Source: Enterobacter sp. C2 (GTDB taxonomy: Bacteria; Pseudomonadota; Gammaproteobacteria; Enterobacterales; Enterobacteriaceae). Taken from it: DNA of 64,000 nucleotides. Every line of letters starts with the position of its first letter. Within the stretch, counting starts at the first letter, position 1. Positions 47,418 to 62,482 of this stretch are shown piece by piece. The stretch spans positions 3,534,001 through 3,598,000 of the forward strand of contig NZ_CP082269.1 in assembly GCF_019880405.1 (NCBI RefSeq), in the 5' to 3' direction. Made by a program: the position numbers and the translations under genes. Under the pieces are notes generated by a model. It did no database searches, was not told the DNA's origin, and saw only the letters and a list, made by a program, of their open reading frames with translations.

Positions 47418-48236
47418 TTACTTAAAACCCTTCTGCTCTTTGATCAGCTCGTACGCTTTCTGAATATCCTGCGCTTTCTGCTTCGCAACTTCCATCATCT
47501 CCGGCGGCAACCCTTTTGCCACCAGCTTATCCGGATGGTGCTCGCTCATCAGCTTGCGGTAGGCGCGCTTGATGGTGGTAGCGTCATCGGTGGGCTTCAC
47601 GCCCAGCACGTTGCAGGCATCCTCGAGGGTCGGTCCGCGTTGGGCCTGCTGCCAGCCGCCGTTTGACTGCTGCTGCCCGTTAAAGCCGCCGCCAAACTGC
47701 GCCCCACCCTGCATCATGCGCAGGAACTGGTCGAACTGGACGCGGGATATCCCCAGCTCCTCGGCAATGACGTACAGCACCGCACGTTCGTTGGGATGCA
47801 GCGAACCGTCGGCGAACGCCGCCTGGATCTGAATTTCCAGAAACATCCTAATCAGATCGAAGCGGCCAAAACAGACGCTGCGGAACTGACGCATCTTTTC
47901 TCGCAGCGGATAGTTATCGGTTTTGCCGACGCGAAACGCCTGCTGGGCTAAAGCACGCGAATCGCCGTGCAGGTTGAGCCGGTCCATAAACAGGCTTGCT
48001 ACCTGAATATCCGCTTCGGTAACGCGCCCCTTGGATTTGGTTAGATGCCCCATCACCTCAAAGGTGGTGGCGAAAAAGAGCGTTTGACGCTCGCGCTGGT
48101 TGGCAAAAAACGCCATTTTGCGGCCGCGCGCCTTGTCAAACATGTGCCCAATGAGTAAGCCGAGGACCACGCCCCAGAAACCGCCGCCCATCATTAATGC
48201 GATGGCGACGCCAATCACTTTTCCCCAATACTGCAT
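47418..48236 (-). CDS. djlA: Membrane-anchored DnaJ-like co-chaperone DjlA
   Basis: DjlA is an inner-membrane J-protein that activates DnaK and is tied to Rcs envelope signalling and colanic acid. The 272-residue protein has one N-terminal glycine-rich membrane segment (about 6-30), a TerB-like domain and a C-terminal J domain with the HPD motif in [11 protein letters not shown] Gly/Gln-rich linker precedes the J domain. It is divergent from lptD, as in E. coli; its downstream neighbour (rluA in E. coli) is replaced by hemW. Confidence 0.97.
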   Translation of the reverse strand: MQYWGKVIGVAIALMMGGGFWGVVLGLLIGHMFDKARGRKMAFFANQRERQTLFFATTFEVMGHLTKSKGRVTEADIQVASLFMDRLNLHGDSRALAQQAFRVGKTDNYPLREKMRQFRSVCFGRFDLIRMFLEIQIQAAFADGSLHPNERAVLYVIAEELGISRVQFDQFLRMMQGGAQFGGGFNGQQQSNGGWQQAQRGPTLEDACNVLGVKPTDDATTIKRAYRKLMSEHHPDKLVAKGLPPEMMEVAKQKAQDIQKAYELIKEQKGFK

Positions 48237-48433
48237 ATACTCCCCAAATGGTCATGCCGTCGGCTAAGATTTGCATTATCATACCCGTCATTCTATGCCG
48301 TGCACAGGCACAGCCTTCTCTACCAGGCTCGAAAGCGGGCAGGATTAACACTAGCGCTGTGCAGGTGAGTAAGTTAGTCTCTGAGCGCTTGCAAGCTGAA
48401 AAGCCACTGATGACGGAACAACAAATACAACGT

Positions 48434-50782
48434 ATGAAAAAACGTATTCCCACCCTTCTGGCCACAATGATTGGCTCAGCCCTGTACAGTCAGCAGGGGC
48501 TGGCGGCCGATCTCGCCTCGCAATGTCTGCTGGGCGTCCCGAGCTATAACCGTCCTCTGGTAGAGGGCGAAACGAATAAGCTGCCCGTCACCATTAACGC
48601 CGATAACGCGAAGGGTGACTATCCTGAAGATGCCGTATTTACCGGCAACGTGGATGTTCAACAGGGTAATAGCCGTCTGCAGGCGGACGAGATGCAGCTT
48701 CACCAGCAGCAGCCGGAGGGTCAGACCGCGCCGGTCCGTACCGTCGATGCACTGGGCAACGTGCACTATGATGATAACCAGGTGATCCTGAAAGGGCCAA
48801 AAGCCTGGGCTAACCTGAATACCAAAGACACTAACGTCTGGAACGGCGACTACCAGCTGGTCGGACGCCAGGGCCGCGGTACCGCTGACCTGATGAAGCA
48901 GCGCGGTGAGAACCGCTATACCATTCTGGATAACGGGACCTTTACCTCCTGTCTGCCGGGTTCAAACACCTGGAGCGTGGTGGGTAGCGAAGTGATCCAG
49001 GATCGCGAGGAGCAGGTCGCCGAGATCTGGAACGCACGCTTTAAGCTGGGTCCGGTGCCGGTGTTCTACAGCCCCTATCTGCAGCTGCCGATTGGCGACA
49101 AGCGCCGCTCAGGCTTCCTGATCCCGAACGCCAGATACAGCTCCAAGAACTACTTTGAGTTTACGCTGCCGTACTACTGGAACATTGCGCCGAACTTCGA
49201 TGCCACCATTACGCCGCACTATATGGACAAACGGGGCAGCATTCAGTGGCAGAACGAATTCCGCTACCTGACCCAGGCGGGCGCAGGCCTGATGGAGTTC
49301 GACTACCTGCCGTCGGATGATGTCTTCAAAGAAGACTATCCTACCGAGTCTGATAAACACCGTTGGCTCTTCTACTGGCAGCATGCTGGCGTAATGGATC
49401 AGGTATGGCGCTTCAACGTCGACTATACCAAGGTCAGCGATCCGTACTACTTTAACGATTTTACGTCGACCTACGGCTCCAGCACCGACGGCTACGCCAC
49501 GCAGAAATTCAGCGTCGGCTATGCGCTGGATAATTTTGATGCCACGGTGACCACCAAACAGTTCCAGGTCTTTGATGCCGAGCACAGCAACTCCTACGCC
49601 GCTCAGCCGCAGCTGGATGTTAACTACTACCAGAACGACGTCGGGCCGTTTGATACCCGTATCTACGGTCAGGCGGTGCACTTCTCCAATACTAACTCGG
49701 ATCTGCCGGAAGCGACCCGTCTGCATCTGGAGCCGACGATCAACCTGCCGCTCTCTAACCGCTGGGGCAGCCTGAACACCGAAGCGAAACTGCTGGCGAC
49801 CCACTACCAGCAGACTAACCTCGACTACTATAACCAGACGAACAATGCCGATTTAAAGGATTCCGTCAACCGCGTCATGCCGCAATTTAAGGTAGACGGT
49901 AAGCTGATCTTTGAGCGCGATATGAACCTGTTCGAAGGCTACAGCCAGACGCTGGAGCCACGCGCGCAGTATCTCTATGTGCCTTACCGCGACCAGAGCC
50001 ATATCAACAACTATGACTCGTCCCTGCTGCAGTTTGATTACGGCGGCCTGTTCCGCGACAGAACCTACGGCGGTCTCGACCGCATTGCGTCCGCTAACCA
50101 GGTCACGACCGGGGTCACATCGCGTGTTTATGATCAGGAATCGGTTGAACGTTTTAACATTTCCGTGGGTCAAATCTACTACTTCACCGAATCCCGTACC
50201 GGTGATGACAGAATCAAGTGGGAAGAAGACGACCAGACCGGATCGCTGGTTTGGGCGGGTGATACCTACTGGCGAATGAGCGAACGCTGGGGCCTACGCG
50301 GCGGCGTGCAGTACGATACGCGCCTTGATAACGTAGCCAACGGCAACGCAACGCTGGAGTACCGTCGCGATGAGGATCGGCTCTTGCAGCTGAACTACCG
50401 TTACGCCAGCGAGGAGTATATTCAGGCGACGCTGCCAAACTACGCTTACGCCCCTCAGAGCAAAGACGGGATTTCGCAGGTGGGCGCGGTGGCAAGCTGG
50501 CCAATCGTCGATCGCTGGTCTGTTGTCGGAGCCTACTACTTCGACACCAAGCAGAACAAACCCGCCGATCAGATGCTCGGTTTGCAGTATAACTCCTGCT
50601 GCTACGCTATCCGCTTCGGCTACGAGCGTAAACTCAACGGTTGGGGACCTGCGCCGACAGAGAGCGTCTACGACAACGTCGTCGGCTTTAACATCGAGCT
50701 GCGTGGTCTGAGCTCGAACTATGGGCTGGGCACTCAGCAGATGCTGCGTTCGAATATTCTGCCTTACAGTAGCTCTTTGTAA
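48434..50782 (+). CDS. lptD: LPS-assembly outer-membrane protein LptD
   Basis: LptD forms with LptE the outer-membrane channel that inserts lipopolysaccharide. The 782-residue protein (784 in E. coli) begins [19 protein letters not shown] with signal cleavage after GLA, then an N-terminal beta-jellyroll and a large C-terminal beta-barrel. The cysteines needed for the two essential non-consecutive disulfides are present (SQC, TSCLPG and NSCCYA). In-frame upstream residues to 48197 are not LptD-like. First gene of lptD-surA-pdxA-rsmA-apaG-apaH. Confidence 0.97.
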   Translation: MKKRIPTLLATMIGSALYSQQGLAADLASQCLLGVPSYNRPLVEGETNKLPVTINADNAKGDYPEDAVFTGNVDVQQGNSRLQADEMQLHQQQPEGQTAPVRTVDALGNVHYDDNQVILKGPKAWANLNTKDTNVWNGDYQLVGRQGRGTADLMKQRGENRYTILDNGTFTSCLPGSNTWSVVGSEVIQDREEQVAEIWNARFKLGPVPVFYSPYLQLPIGDKRRSGFLIPNARYSSKNYFEFTLPYYWNIAPNFDATITPHYMDKRGSIQWQNEFRYLTQAGAGLMEFDYLPSDDVFKEDYPTESDKHRWLFYWQHAGVMDQVWRFNVDYTKVSDPYYFNDFTSTYGSSTDGYATQKFSVGYALDNFDATVTTKQFQVFDAEHSNSYAAQPQLDVNYYQNDVGPFDTRIYGQAVHFSNTNSDLPEATRLHLEPTINLPLSNRWGSLNTEAKLLATHYQQTNLDYYNQTNNADLKDSVNRVMPQFKVDGKLIFERDMNLFEGYSQTLEPRAQYLYVPYRDQSHINNYDSSLLQFDYGGLFRDRTYGGLDRIASANQVTTGVTSRVYDQESVERFNISVGQIYYFTESRTGDDRIKWEEDDQTGSLVWAGDTYWRMSERWGLRGGVQYDTRLDNVANGNATLEYRRDEDRLLQLNYRYASEEYIQATLPNYAYAPQSKDGISQVGAVASWPIVDRWSVVGAYYFDTKQNKPADQMLGLQYNSCCYAIRFGYERKLNGWGPAPTESVYDNVVGFNIELRGLSSNYGLGTQQMLRSNILPYSSSL

Positions 50783-50883
50783 TGTAGTCGCTTATTTGTG
50801 ACGTAGATGAGTTATGAAGTAGATTGGGTATGAAGTTGATTTGCCACGTAATCCGCATTGCGGTTAATTGAAATGGAAAAAGT

Positions 50884-52170
50884 ATGAAGAACTGGAAAAC
50901 GCTGCTTCTCGGTATCGCCATGGTTGCGAATACCAGTTTCGCCGCGCCGCAGGTTGTCGATAAGGTCGCTGCCGTCGTGAATAACGGCGTTGTGCTGGAA
51001 AGCGACGTTGATGGTTTGATGAAATCCGTAAAGCTTAACGCCGGGCAGGCGGGCCAGCAGCTTCCTGATGACGCCACGCTGCGTCATCAGATCCTGGAGC
51101 GGCTGATCATGGATCAAATCATTCTGCAGATGGGCACCAAGATGGGTGTCAAAGTCACCGATGAGCAGCTCGATCAGGCTATCGCCAATATCGCCAAGCA
51201 GAACAACATGTCGCTGGATCAGATGCGTAGCCGTCTGGCCTATGACGGTATGGATTACAACACCTATCGCAGCCAGATCCGCAAGGAGATGCTGATTTCC
51301 GAGGTGCGTAACAATGAGGTGCGCCGTCGCATCACTATTCTGCCGCAGGAAGTTGACTCGCTTGCCCAGCAGGTGGGTAACCAGAACGACGCCAGCACCG
51401 AGCTGAATCTGAGCCACATTCTTATTCCGCTGCCGGAAAATCCTACCTCCGATCAGGTTAACGAGGCAGAGAGCCAGGCACGCTCGATCGTTGAGCAGGC
51501 ACGCGGCGGAGATGACTTTGGCAAGCTGGCGATCACCTACTCGGCCGATCCACAGGCGCTGAAAGGCGGCGAGATGGGCTGGGGCCGCATTCAGGAGCTG
51601 CCGTCTATCTTTGCCCAAGCGCTGAGCACGGCGAAAAAAGGCGACATCGTTGGCCCGATCCGTTCCGGTGTAGGCTTCCACATTCTGAAGGTTAACGATC
51701 TGCGCGGCCAGAGCAAAAGCGTCTCCGTGACGGAAGTTCACGCTCGCCATATTCTGCTGAAGCCGTCGCCGATCATGACCGATGATCAGGCTCGCCTGAA
51801 GCTGGAGCAAATTGCAGCGGACATTAAGAGTGGCAAAACCAGCTTTGCCGCGGCAGCGAAGTCCTTCTCCCAGGATCCCGGCTCGGCTAACCAGGGCGGC
51901 GATCTCGGCTGGGCAGCAGCAGATATCTTCGATCCGGCTTTCCGCGATGCGCTGATGAAGCTGAACAAAGGCCAGATGAGCGCGCCGGTTCACTCTTCGT
52001 TTGGCTGGCACCTGATTGAACTGCTGGACACGCGTAACGTCGATAAAACCGACGCCGCGCAGAAGGATCGTGCCTACCGCATGCTGATGAACCGCAAATT
52101 CTCTGAAGAAGCGGCCAGCTGGATGCAGGAGCAGCGCGCCAGCGCCTACGTGAAGATCCTGAGCAACTAA
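50884..52170 (+). CDS. surA: Periplasmic chaperone/peptidyl-prolyl isomerase SurA
   Basis: SurA escorts outer-membrane proteins such as LptD to the Bam complex. The 428-residue protein has a signal peptide (cleavage after TSFA), an N-terminal chaperone domain and two parvulin PPIase domains ([12 protein letters not shown] near 175 and [14 protein letters not shown] near 285). It lies 101 bases after lptD, and its stop overlaps the pdxA start by one base. Confidence 0.98.
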   Translation: MKNWKTLLLGIAMVANTSFAAPQVVDKVAAVVNNGVVLESDVDGLMKSVKLNAGQAGQQLPDDATLRHQILERLIMDQIILQMGTKMGVKVTDEQLDQAIANIAKQNNMSLDQMRSRLAYDGMDYNTYRSQIRKEMLISEVRNNEVRRRITILPQEVDSLAQQVGNQNDASTELNLSHILIPLPENPTSDQVNEAESQARSIVEQARGGDDFGKLAITYSADPQALKGGEMGWGRIQELPSIFAQALSTAKKGDIVGPIRSGVGFHILKVNDLRGQSKSVSVTEVHARHILLKPSPIMTDDQARLKLEQIAADIKSGKTSFAAAAKSFSQDPGSANQGGDLGWAAADIFDPAFRDALMKLNKGQMSAPVHSSFGWHLIELLDTRNVDKTDAAQKDRAYRMLMNRKFSEEAASWMQEQRASAYVKILSN

Positions 52171-53156
52171 TGAACGTTCAGCGCATCGTTATCACTCCCG
52201 GCGAACCCGCCGGGATTGGTCCGGAGCTGGTCGTCCAGCTGGCCCAGCGCGACTGGCCAATGGAGCTGGTGATCTGCGCCGACCCGCAGCTTTTAGCCGA
52301 CCGGGCGTTAATGCTCGGTCTGCCGCTGACGCTCCTCCCCTACGATGCTAACCTGCCCGCACAGCCACAGCAGGCCAGCACCCTAACGGTGCTGCCCGTT
52401 GCTCTGCACGCGCGGGTTGTTCCAGGCCAGCTTAGCGTGGCCAACGGTAGCTACGTTGTTGATACTCTGGCCCGCGCCTGCGACGGCTGCCTGAGCGGCG
52501 AATTTGCTGCGCTGGTTACTGGCCCGGTGCACAAAGGGGTGATTAACGATGCTGGCGTGCCCTTTACCGGGCACACCGAGTTTTTTGAAGCGCGCTCCGG
52601 TACCGCCAAAGTGGTGATGATGCTGGCAACCGAGGCACTGCGCGTGGCACTGGCAACCACGCACCTGCCGCTGCGGGAGGTGGCCGACGCCATTACCCCG
52701 GCGCTGCTGCGCGATGTCATCACCATTCTGTATCACGATCTGCAAAACAAATTTGGTATTGCCCATCCGCACGTGCTGGTTTGCGGCCTGAACCCACACG
52801 CGGGCGAAGGCGGCCATATGGGCAGCGAAGAGATCGACATCATCATTCCGCTGCTTGAAGCGCTACGCGCCGAGGGCATGAACCTCAGCGGTCCGCTGCC
52901 TGCCGATACCCTGTTCCAGCCTAAATATCTCGATCGCGCCGATGCGGTGCTGGCGATGTATCACGATCAGGGCCTGCCCGTGCTAAAATACCAGGGCTTT
53001 GGCCGCGGTGTGAACATTACGCTCGGTTTACCCTTTATTCGCACATCCGTAGACCACGGCACCGCGCTAGAACTCGCGGGCCAGGGGAAAGCCGATGTCG
53101 GCAGTTTTATTACGGCGCTTAATCTCGCCATCAAAATGATTACTAATACTCAATGA
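52170..53156 (+). CDS. pdxA: 4-hydroxythreonine-4-phosphate dehydrogenase
   Basis: PdxA oxidises 4-phosphohydroxy-L-threonine in pyridoxal phosphate synthesis, the pathway begun by Epd encoded at 17 kb. The 328-residue protein shows [12 protein letters not shown] at the N-terminus, the metal-binding block [12 protein letters not shown] and the C-terminal [20 protein letters not shown]. Start and stop overlap both neighbours (TAATG and ATGA), indicating tight coupling. Confidence 0.97.
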   Translation: MNVQRIVITPGEPAGIGPELVVQLAQRDWPMELVICADPQLLADRALMLGLPLTLLPYDANLPAQPQQASTLTVLPVALHARVVPGQLSVANGSYVVDTLARACDGCLSGEFAALVTGPVHKGVINDAGVPFTGHTEFFEARSGTAKVVMMLATEALRVALATTHLPLREVADAITPALLRDVITILYHDLQNKFGIAHPHVLVCGLNPHAGEGGHMGSEEIDIIIPLLEALRAEGMNLSGPLPADTLFQPKYLDRADAVLAMYHDQGLPVLKYQGFGRGVNITLGLPFIRTSVDHGTALELAGQGKADVGSFITALNLAIKMITNTQ

Positions 53157-53974
53157 ATAGCAGAGTCCATCAGGGGCACCTGGCCCGTAAACGTTTCGGG
53201 CAAAACTTCCTTAACGATAAATTTGTCATCGACAGCATTGTTTCAGCCATTAACCCACAGAAAGGCCAGGCCATGGTCGAAATCGGTCCCGGCCTCGCCG
53301 CGCTGACCGAGCCGGTGGGTGAGCGCCTGGACGAGCTGACCGTCATCGAGCTGGACCGCGATCTGGCCGCGCGGCTGCAAACGCATCCGTTCCTCGGGCC
53401 AAAACTGACCATCTATCAGCAAGATGCCATGACCATGAACTTTGGCGAGCTCTCCCAGACCCTGGGTCAGCCTCTGCGCGTCTTTGGTAACCTGCCCTAT
53501 AACATCTCCACGCCGCTGATGTTCCACCTGTTTAGCTATACTGATGCCATCGCCGATATGCACTTCATGCTGCAAAAAGAGGTGGTGAATCGTCTGGTTG
53601 CAGGCCCGAACAGCAAAGCGTATGGTCGTTTAAGCGTGATGGCACAATACTATTGTCAGGTGATCCCGGTGCTGGAAGTGCCGCCGACGGCCTTTACGCC
53701 GCCGCCTAAAGTCGACTCTGCGGTGGTGCGCCTGGTACCGCATACCACGATGCCTCACCCGGTTAAAGAGGTTCGCGTGCTGAGCCGCATCACCACCGAA
53801 GCGTTTAACCAGCGCCGTAAAACCATCCGCAACAGCCTCGGCAATCTGTTTACGCCGGAGGTTCTCACGTCGTTAGGTATTGACCCGGCGGTGCGGGCAG
53901 AGAACGTCTCTGTCGCTCAGTACTGCCAGCTGGCAAATTACCTGACGGATAACGCGCCGCCGAAGGAGAGTTAA
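53153..53974 (+). CDS. rsmA: 16S rRNA m6(2)A1518/A1519 dimethyltransferase RsmA (KsgA)
   Basis: RsmA dimethylates two adjacent adenines near the 3' end of 16S rRNA as a late check of small-subunit assembly. The 273-residue protein begins [11 protein letters not shown] after a short leader, has the SAM motif [14 protein letters not shown] and the catalytic NLPY motif ([12 protein letters not shown]). The start overlaps pdxA by 4 bases. Confidence 0.98.
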   Translation: MNSRVHQGHLARKRFGQNFLNDKFVIDSIVSAINPQKGQAMVEIGPGLAALTEPVGERLDELTVIELDRDLAARLQTHPFLGPKLTIYQQDAMTMNFGELSQTLGQPLRVFGNLPYNISTPLMFHLFSYTDAIADMHFMLQKEVVNRLVAGPNSKAYGRLSVMAQYYCQVIPVLEVPPTAFTPPPKVDSAVVRLVPHTTMPHPVKEVRVLSRITTEAFNQRRKTIRNSLGNLFTPEVLTSLGIDPAVRAENVSVAQYCQLANYLTDNAPPKES

Positions 53975-53977
53975 GCC

Positions 53978-54355
53978 ATGATCAATTCGCCCCGGGTATG
54001 TGTTCACGTACAGAGTGTCTATATCGAATCGCAGTCGGCACCTGATGAACAGCGCTATGTTTTCGCCTATACGGTGACCATCCGCAATCTGGGACGCGCG
54101 CCCGTGCAGCTGCTGGGGCGCTACTGGCTTATCACCAACGGCAACGGCCGTGAAACCGAGGTGCAGGGCGAAGGTGTGGTTGGCGTTCAGCCGCATATTG
54201 CGCCCGGCGAAGAGTACCAATACACCAGCGGGGCCGTTATCGAAACGCCGCTGGGTACCATGCAGGGCCACTATGAGATGATCGATGCCGAGGGCAATCC
54301 GTTCCGCATCGACATACCGGTCTTCCGACTTGCCGTTTCAACACTCATCCATTAA
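53978..54355 (+). CDS. apaG: ApaG protein
   Basis: ApaG is a 125-residue single fibronectin-III-like (ApaG/DUF525) domain of unknown exact role, linked to cobalt/magnesium sensitivity through its operon. The motif [20 protein letters not shown] and the [24 protein letters not shown] block are clear. It lies 3 bases after rsmA and 3 before apaH. Confidence 0.97.
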   Translation: MINSPRVCVHVQSVYIESQSAPDEQRYVFAYTVTIRNLGRAPVQLLGRYWLITNGNGRETEVQGEGVVGVQPHIAPGEEYQYTSGAVIETPLGTMQGHYEMIDAEGNPFRIDIPVFRLAVSTLIH

Positions 54356-54358
54356 TCC

Positions 54359-55207
54359 ATGTCGACATATCTTATTGGCGACGTTCACGGTTGCTACGAT
54401 GAACTGATCGCATTGTTAAAACAGGTCGCGTTTGATCCTAAAACCGACACCCTCTGGCTAACGGGCGATCTGGTTGCACGCGGCCCGGCATCCCTGCAGG
54501 TGCTGCGTTTCGTGAAATCATTGGGCGACAGCGTACGCGTTGTGCTGGGCAACCATGACCTGCACCTGCTGGCCGTGTTTGCCGGCATCAGTAAAAACAA
54601 GCCGAAGGATCGTATTACGCCGCTGCTGGAGGCGCCGGATGCCGATGAGCTGCTGAACTGGCTGCGTCGCCAGCCGTTGCTGCAGGTGGACGAAGAGAAA
54701 AAGCTGGTGATGGCCCATGCGGGGATCACCCCCCAGTGGGATCTGCCGACGGCTCTGGCCTGCGCACGGGATGCCGAAGCGGTGCTGGCCAGCGACTCCT
54801 ATCCGCTGTTTTTAGATGCGATGTATGGCGATCTGCCCAATAACTGGAGCCAGGAGCTGAGCGGTCTTGCACGCCTGCGTTTCATCACCAACGCCTTTAC
54901 GCGGATGCGCTACTGTTTCCCGAACGGCCAACTCGACATGTACTGCAAAGACATGCCGGATAACGCCCCTGCCCCGCTGAAACCGTGGTTTGTGATCCCC
55001 GGTCCGGTGACGCAGGAGTACAGCGTGGTGTTTGGTCACTGGGCATCGCTGGAGGGGAAAGGCACACCGGAAGGCGTTTACGCCCTCGATACCGGCTGCT
55101 GCTGGGGTGGCGTTCTGACCTGCCTGCGTTGGGAAGATAAAGCCTACTTTACCCAGGCGTCGAGCCGCCATCTGGATCTGGGTGAAGGCGAGGTGGTTGC
55201 CTCCTGA
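54359..55207 (+). CDS. apaH: Diadenosine tetraphosphatase (symmetrical)
   Basis: ApaH splits Ap4A into two ADP and removes Np4 caps from RNA 5' ends. The 282-residue protein is a PPP-family metallophosphatase with the motifs [18 protein letters not shown] and GNHDLHLL in order near the N-terminus. It is the last gene of the lptD operon, followed by a REP-like terminator. Confidence 0.98.
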   Translation: MSTYLIGDVHGCYDELIALLKQVAFDPKTDTLWLTGDLVARGPASLQVLRFVKSLGDSVRVVLGNHDLHLLAVFAGISKNKPKDRITPLLEAPDADELLNWLRRQPLLQVDEEKKLVMAHAGITPQWDLPTALACARDAEAVLASDSYPLFLDAMYGDLPNNWSQELSGLARLRFITNAFTRMRYCFPNGQLDMYCKDMPDNAPAPLKPWFVIPGPVTQEYSVVFGHWASLEGKGTPEGVYALDTGCCWGGVLTCLRWEDKAYFTQASSRHLDLGEGEVVAS

Positions 55208-55263
55208 TGTTTTCCCCGGCGGCACTGCGCTTGCTGGGGCCACAACATCGTCACAATCTGTAG

Positions 55264-55295
55264 GCCCGGTAAGCGTAGCGCCACCGGGCTTTTTT
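55264..55295 (+). terminator. REP-like terminator between apaH and folA
   Basis: GCCCGGT and ACCGGGC flank AAGCGTAGCGCC, which matches the layout of REP units (arms around GCGTAGCGCC-type loops), and six T residues follow. It therefore looks like a REP sequence serving as an intrinsic terminator between convergent genes. Confidence 0.85.
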
Positions 55296-55307
55296 ATAGG
55301 CTACGCG

Positions 55308-55928
<621 letters not shown>

Positions 55929-57791
55929 TTAAACCGTCGGCTTAGCCTGCGGCTCGTCGCTGGCATCGCCGGAGTGTTTACCCTCCTCCGTGCCCTGCCA
56001 GCCGTGCCGCTGAGTATGAGAGAGGTGTGCCCGGTCCTCGGTGATGATCTCCGTCAGCATGGCGCTGGTGCGTTTGAACACCGCCGCCCGCGCCTGGGTA
56101 TCATCTTCACCCTGCGCCATCTCCTCTATCATGTCTGAATTATAGCGGCGAAACAGATCGGCGCGCTCCCGGGCCTCATACTCTCCCAGCCCCAGCCCCT
56201 CCAGCGCCAGCCGGCCGGTACGCAGCGCGCCTTCAAAGGTTTCACGCTCCGGACGCTCGACGCCCGCCTGACGCAGGCGGATAAAGTGATCGACGTCGCG
56301 GGCACGAGCAACGATCTGCAGGTGCGGGAAGTGCTCTTTAGCCAGCTCGGTGAGTTGCAGGTTGGCTTTGGGATCGTCAATGGCGTTGATCAGCACCTCG
56401 GCCTTGCCTGCTCCGGCGGACTCCAGCAGATCCACGCGGGTCGCATCGCCATAGAAGACCTTCATGCCAAACTTGCGCAGGGTTTCAATATGATCGGGAT
56501 CGTGATCGAGAACGACCATTTTCACTCCGCTGGAGAGCAGCAGACGACCGGCAATCTGACCAAAACGGCCGAAGCCCGCAATAATGACCCGCGGCTGCTC
56601 TTCATCAATCTCATCTGCTTCTTGCTGCTGACCGGTGGTTTTGTTATCAAGCCGCGTGAGGAGCACCAGCAGCAGCGGCGTCGCGGCCATTGAGAGCGCC
56701 ACCGCCAGGGTCAACGCTTTGGCCCACTCGGGATCCAGCACGTTAGCGCTTTGCGCCGTGCCGAACACCACGAAGGCAAATTCGCTCCCCTGCCCCAGCA
56801 GAACCGCGAACCAGCGCCGCTGCTTGTTCGGCACCTTTAACGGGCGGGCAATCAGCCACAGCATCAGGATTTTGATCAGCAGGAAGCCCACCAGCAGGAT
56901 GATAATGCGCAGCGGGTGGGTGACAAGAGTACCGAAGTCGATAGACATGCCGACGCCGATAAAGAACAGTCCCAGCAGCAGGCCTTTAAACGGCTCGATA
57001 TCGCTCTCCAGCGCGTGGCGGTACTCGGAGCTCGCCAGCAGTACCCCGGCCAGGAATGCCCCCATTGCCATCGACAGCCCGGCCTCCTCCAGCAATAGCC
57101 CGAAGCCAAAGACCAGGAACAGCGCCACGGCGCTGAAGACTTCCCGCAGGCCAGAGCGAGCGACAAAGCGCAGCGCCGGACGCGCAACGTAGCGGCCAAT
57201 CAACACAACGATAGCCAGCGCGGCGACTACCTTCAGCGCCGAGAGGGTAAAGGCCCCCAGGGTCGTGGCTCCGCCGCTGGCCGCCAGCAGGGGGATCATC
57301 GCCACCAGCGGAATGGCGGCGATATCCTGGAACAGCAGAACGGCAAAGGCGCTGCGTCCCATCTGGGAGACCATCAGGTTACGCTCGTTCATTGCCTGCA
57401 TTGCGATTGCCGTCGAGGAGAGTCCCAACGTCAGGCCGATCAGCACCGCCACCTGCCAGCGCAAGCCCAATGCCATACAGAACGCGCCCAGCAGCAGACC
57501 GCAAACCAGCATCTGCAATGCGCCACCGCCAAACACCGAGGCCCGCAGCTTCCACAGCCGCTGAGGATCCAGCTCAAGACCGATGACGAACAGCATCAGC
57601 ACCACGCCGATTTCAGCAAAGTGCAGAATTGACTCGGCATCGGTGACCAGCCGCAGCCCCCACGGGCCAATAATACAGCCCGCGATCAGATAGCCGAGCA
57701 CCGAGCCGAGGCCCAGCCGCACCGCAATCGGCACGATCAGCGCCGCCGATCCCAGATAGATCAGCGCTTGTATCAGGGTATGGCTATCCAT
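55929..57791 (-). CDS. kefC: Glutathione-regulated potassium-efflux system KefC
   Basis: KefC is a K+/H+ antiporter kept shut by glutathione and opened by glutathione adducts, acidifying the cytoplasm to protect against electrophiles. The 620-residue protein has about 12-13 membrane segments of the CPA2 type and a C-terminal RCK/KTN domain starting with [18 protein letters not shown] near residue 402. It overlaps kefF by 8 bases. Confidence 0.97.
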   Translation of the reverse strand: MDSHTLIQALIYLGSAALIVPIAVRLGLGSVLGYLIAGCIIGPWGLRLVTDAESILHFAEIGVVLMLFVIGLELDPQRLWKLRASVFGGGALQMLVCGLLLGAFCMALGLRWQVAVLIGLTLGLSSTAIAMQAMNERNLMVSQMGRSAFAVLLFQDIAAIPLVAMIPLLAASGGATTLGAFTLSALKVVAALAIVVLIGRYVARPALRFVARSGLREVFSAVALFLVFGFGLLLEEAGLSMAMGAFLAGVLLASSEYRHALESDIEPFKGLLLGLFFIGVGMSIDFGTLVTHPLRIIILLVGFLLIKILMLWLIARPLKVPNKQRRWFAVLLGQGSEFAFVVFGTAQSANVLDPEWAKALTLAVALSMAATPLLLVLLTRLDNKTTGQQQEADEIDEEQPRVIIAGFGRFGQIAGRLLLSSGVKMVVLDHDPDHIETLRKFGMKVFYGDATRVDLLESAGAGKAEVLINAIDDPKANLQLTELAKEHFPHLQIVARARDVDHFIRLRQAGVERPERETFEGALRTGRLALEGLGLGEYEARERADLFRRYNSDMIEEMAQGEDDTQARAAVFKRTSAMLTEIITEDRAHLSHTQRHGWQGTEEGKHSGDASDEPQAKPTV

Positions 57792-58314
57792 GATTGACCT
57801 CCTGCCACTCCATCAGCCGCTGCTTGTAGTGACGCGCCTTGGCATTCAGGGTTTCATCATCGTTTACGAAAGTGTTATGCATCGAGAAAGGGGCTAGCCA
57901 CTTCATGCCGCAGTAGATCGCCGTGGCCTGCAGGGGCTGCGCCAGCGCCTCAAAGCCGGGATGCGATCCGATATCGAAGTGGTGCTCGCCGCCGCCGGTG
58001 GTCACCGCCCACAGCAGATGTTTGCCGTGCAGTGCAGTACCACCCTCGCCGTAGGCCCAGCCGTGCGTGAGCACTTTATCCATCCATAGCTTGAGCAGCG
58101 GCGGAACGCTATACCACTGAAGAGGATGCTGCCAGACCACCAGATCGGCACGGGATATAGCCCCCTGTTCGGCGGCGATATCAATATTGAAGTCGGGATA
58201 GAGTTGGTAAAGCGAACGGACTTCTACGCCGTCCAGGGTTCCTGCCTGCTCAAGCATCCGCTTATTCGCGTGTGAATGCCGCGGATAGGGATGAGCATAA
58301 ATAATTAGAATCAT
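57784..58314 (-). CDS. kefF: KefF, quinone reductase and KefC activator
   Basis: KefF is an FMN flavodoxin-like NAD(P)H:quinone oxidoreductase that binds KefC and is needed for full efflux activity. The 176-residue protein begins [20 protein letters not shown] and contains the family stretch [20 protein letters not shown]. It is cotranscribed with kefC. A strong inverted repeat ends 8 bases upstream of the start codon, so access to the ribosome-binding region may be controlled. Confidence 0.97.
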   Translation of the reverse strand: MILIIYAHPYPRHSHANKRMLEQAGTLDGVEVRSLYQLYPDFNIDIAAEQGAISRADLVVWQHPLQWYSVPPLLKLWMDKVLTHGWAYGEGGTALHGKHLLWAVTTGGGEHHFDIGSHPGFEALAQPLQATAIYCGMKWLAPFSMHNTFVNDDETLNAKARHYKQRLMEWQEVNHG

Positions 58315-58322
58315 TAATTAAC

Positions 58323-58364
58323 CTGTCTAAACTGCACTGTTGTAATTGCAGTGAGTTTAGACAG
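58323..58364. promoter_or_regulatory. Long inverted repeat just upstream of kefF
   Basis: CTGTCTAAACT (58323-58333) pairs with AGTTTAGACAG (58354-58364), and CACTG (58335-58339) with CAGTG (58349-58353); only G58334 is unpaired around a 9-base loop. It ends 8 bases before the kefF ATG and its 3' arm includes part of the likely ribosome-binding sequence (ACAGG). It looks like either a repressor operator or an mRNA hairpin. Confidence 0.7.
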
Positions 58365-58401
58365 TTAATCGTTGCGCTTACAGAAGAAAGATTCGCTTTG
58401 C

Positions 58402-58623
58402 TTACTCTTTTTCGATCAGCTGGGAGACATCGGAGGTTTTAATCTGCCGGCTATAGCCCTGCTGGTCAACGTAGCGGGTCATCCCGGTATCTTTATCAAT
58501 TTCAGGCTTGCCCTGGGTAACAATCATCTCGCCGGTTTTGGTCGACATAATGTAGTCGCTGGAGCAGCCTACCAGCGAAAGCGATACGGCCCCCAGCACC
58601 AGCACAGCAGCAATCCTCTTCAT
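58402..58623 (-). CDS. YgdI/YgdR family (DUF903) lipoprotein, copy 1
   Basis: A 73-residue lipoprotein: signal MKRIAAVLVLGAVSLSLVGC with lipobox LVGC (Cys20), then one DUF903 SH3-like domain with the shared pattern KTGEMIVTQGKPEIDKDTGM. Function of the family is unknown. It lies in the kefF-carB gap (occupied by fix/cai genes in E. coli) and has a related gene 195 bases upstream. GGAG at 58630-58633 on the minus strand supports the start. Confidence 0.9.
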   Translation of the reverse strand: MKRIAAVLVLGAVSLSLVGCSSDYIMSTKTGEMIVTQGKPEIDKDTGMTRYVDQQGYSRQIKTSDVSQLIEKE

Positions 58624-58757
58624 AACACTCTCCTTTAATCGTGGAGAGAGGAGTGTAGCGAAGCGATATATTATTTAATATCGCAAAAATATATTAAAAT
58701 GCTAACGGCGAAGCGATTGGAAATATATTCGTCTGGGTGATGATTCAGACAGTAATA

Positions 58758-58791
58758 ATAAAAAAGCCCGGCAGTATTATGCTGCCGGGCT
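58758..58791 (-). terminator. Terminator of the second DUF903 lipoprotein gene
   Basis: AGCCCGGCAG and CTGCCGGGCT pair perfectly around a 7-base loop, followed on the minus strand by a U-rich run (58758-58765). It lies 28 bases beyond the stop at 58819. The AT-rich 58640-58740 stretch before copy 1 presumably holds that gene's promoter. Confidence 0.85.
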
Positions 58792-58818
58792 ACGATCGGT
58801 ATCGCTGACGGTGCAGAA

Positions 58819-59052
58819 TTAGTTATCGAGTTCGCTCATATTTTTCAGCTGGTCGCGATTAATCTGTTCTGTCTGGCCCGTTGCGGCATTTTTGTACGAC
58901 ACCATGCCGGTGTCACTGTCTACCTTCGGTTTTCCGTCAGTGACAATGGTTTTGCCATCGGTGGTTTTTACAGCCTGATTAGAGGAACAACCTGCTACGG
59001 TAAATAACGTTGCTGCGGCCAAAATAGACGTAATGAGAATGCGCTTTTGCAT
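58819..59052 (-). CDS. YgdI/YgdR family (DUF903) lipoprotein, copy 2
   Basis: A 77-residue lipoprotein with lipobox VAGC (Cys22) and a DUF903 domain (TTDGKTIVTDGKPKVDSDTGM, continuing into YKNAATGQTEQINRD). It is clearly homologous to copy 1 but diverged, with its own terminator, so the pair is an old tandem duplication. An AGGGAG ribosome-binding site precedes the ATG. Confidence 0.9.
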   Translation of the reverse strand: MQKRILITSILAAATLFTVAGCSSNQAVKTTDGKTIVTDGKPKVDSDTGMVSYKNAATGQTEQINRDQLKNMSELDN

Positions 59053-59196
59053 GGTGTTCTCCCTGCTTTTAGGTGAATTTCAGTTGTCTTCCTGATTAAC
59101 TGTAGACTATTTACCTGATGTATCAGGGAAATACAGAACACTCTTAGGCAGCGAACAATAATCCGTTGCCGCGTAGCCTCCCGCGACGCGTAAAAT

Positions 59197-59220
59197 GAAA
59201 AAACCCGCCGGAGCGGGTTT
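59197..59220 (-). terminator. Rho-independent terminator of carAB
   Basis: AAACCCGC and GCGGGTTT form an 8-bp stem with a 4-base loop and continue into a U-run on the minus strand, 20 bases past the carB stop. Confidence 0.93.
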
Positions 59221-59239
59221 GGGTAACATTTGCCGGCGC

Positions 59240-62464
<3,225 letters not shown>

Positions 62465-62482
62465 GGTCTTCTCGGCTCCTGA

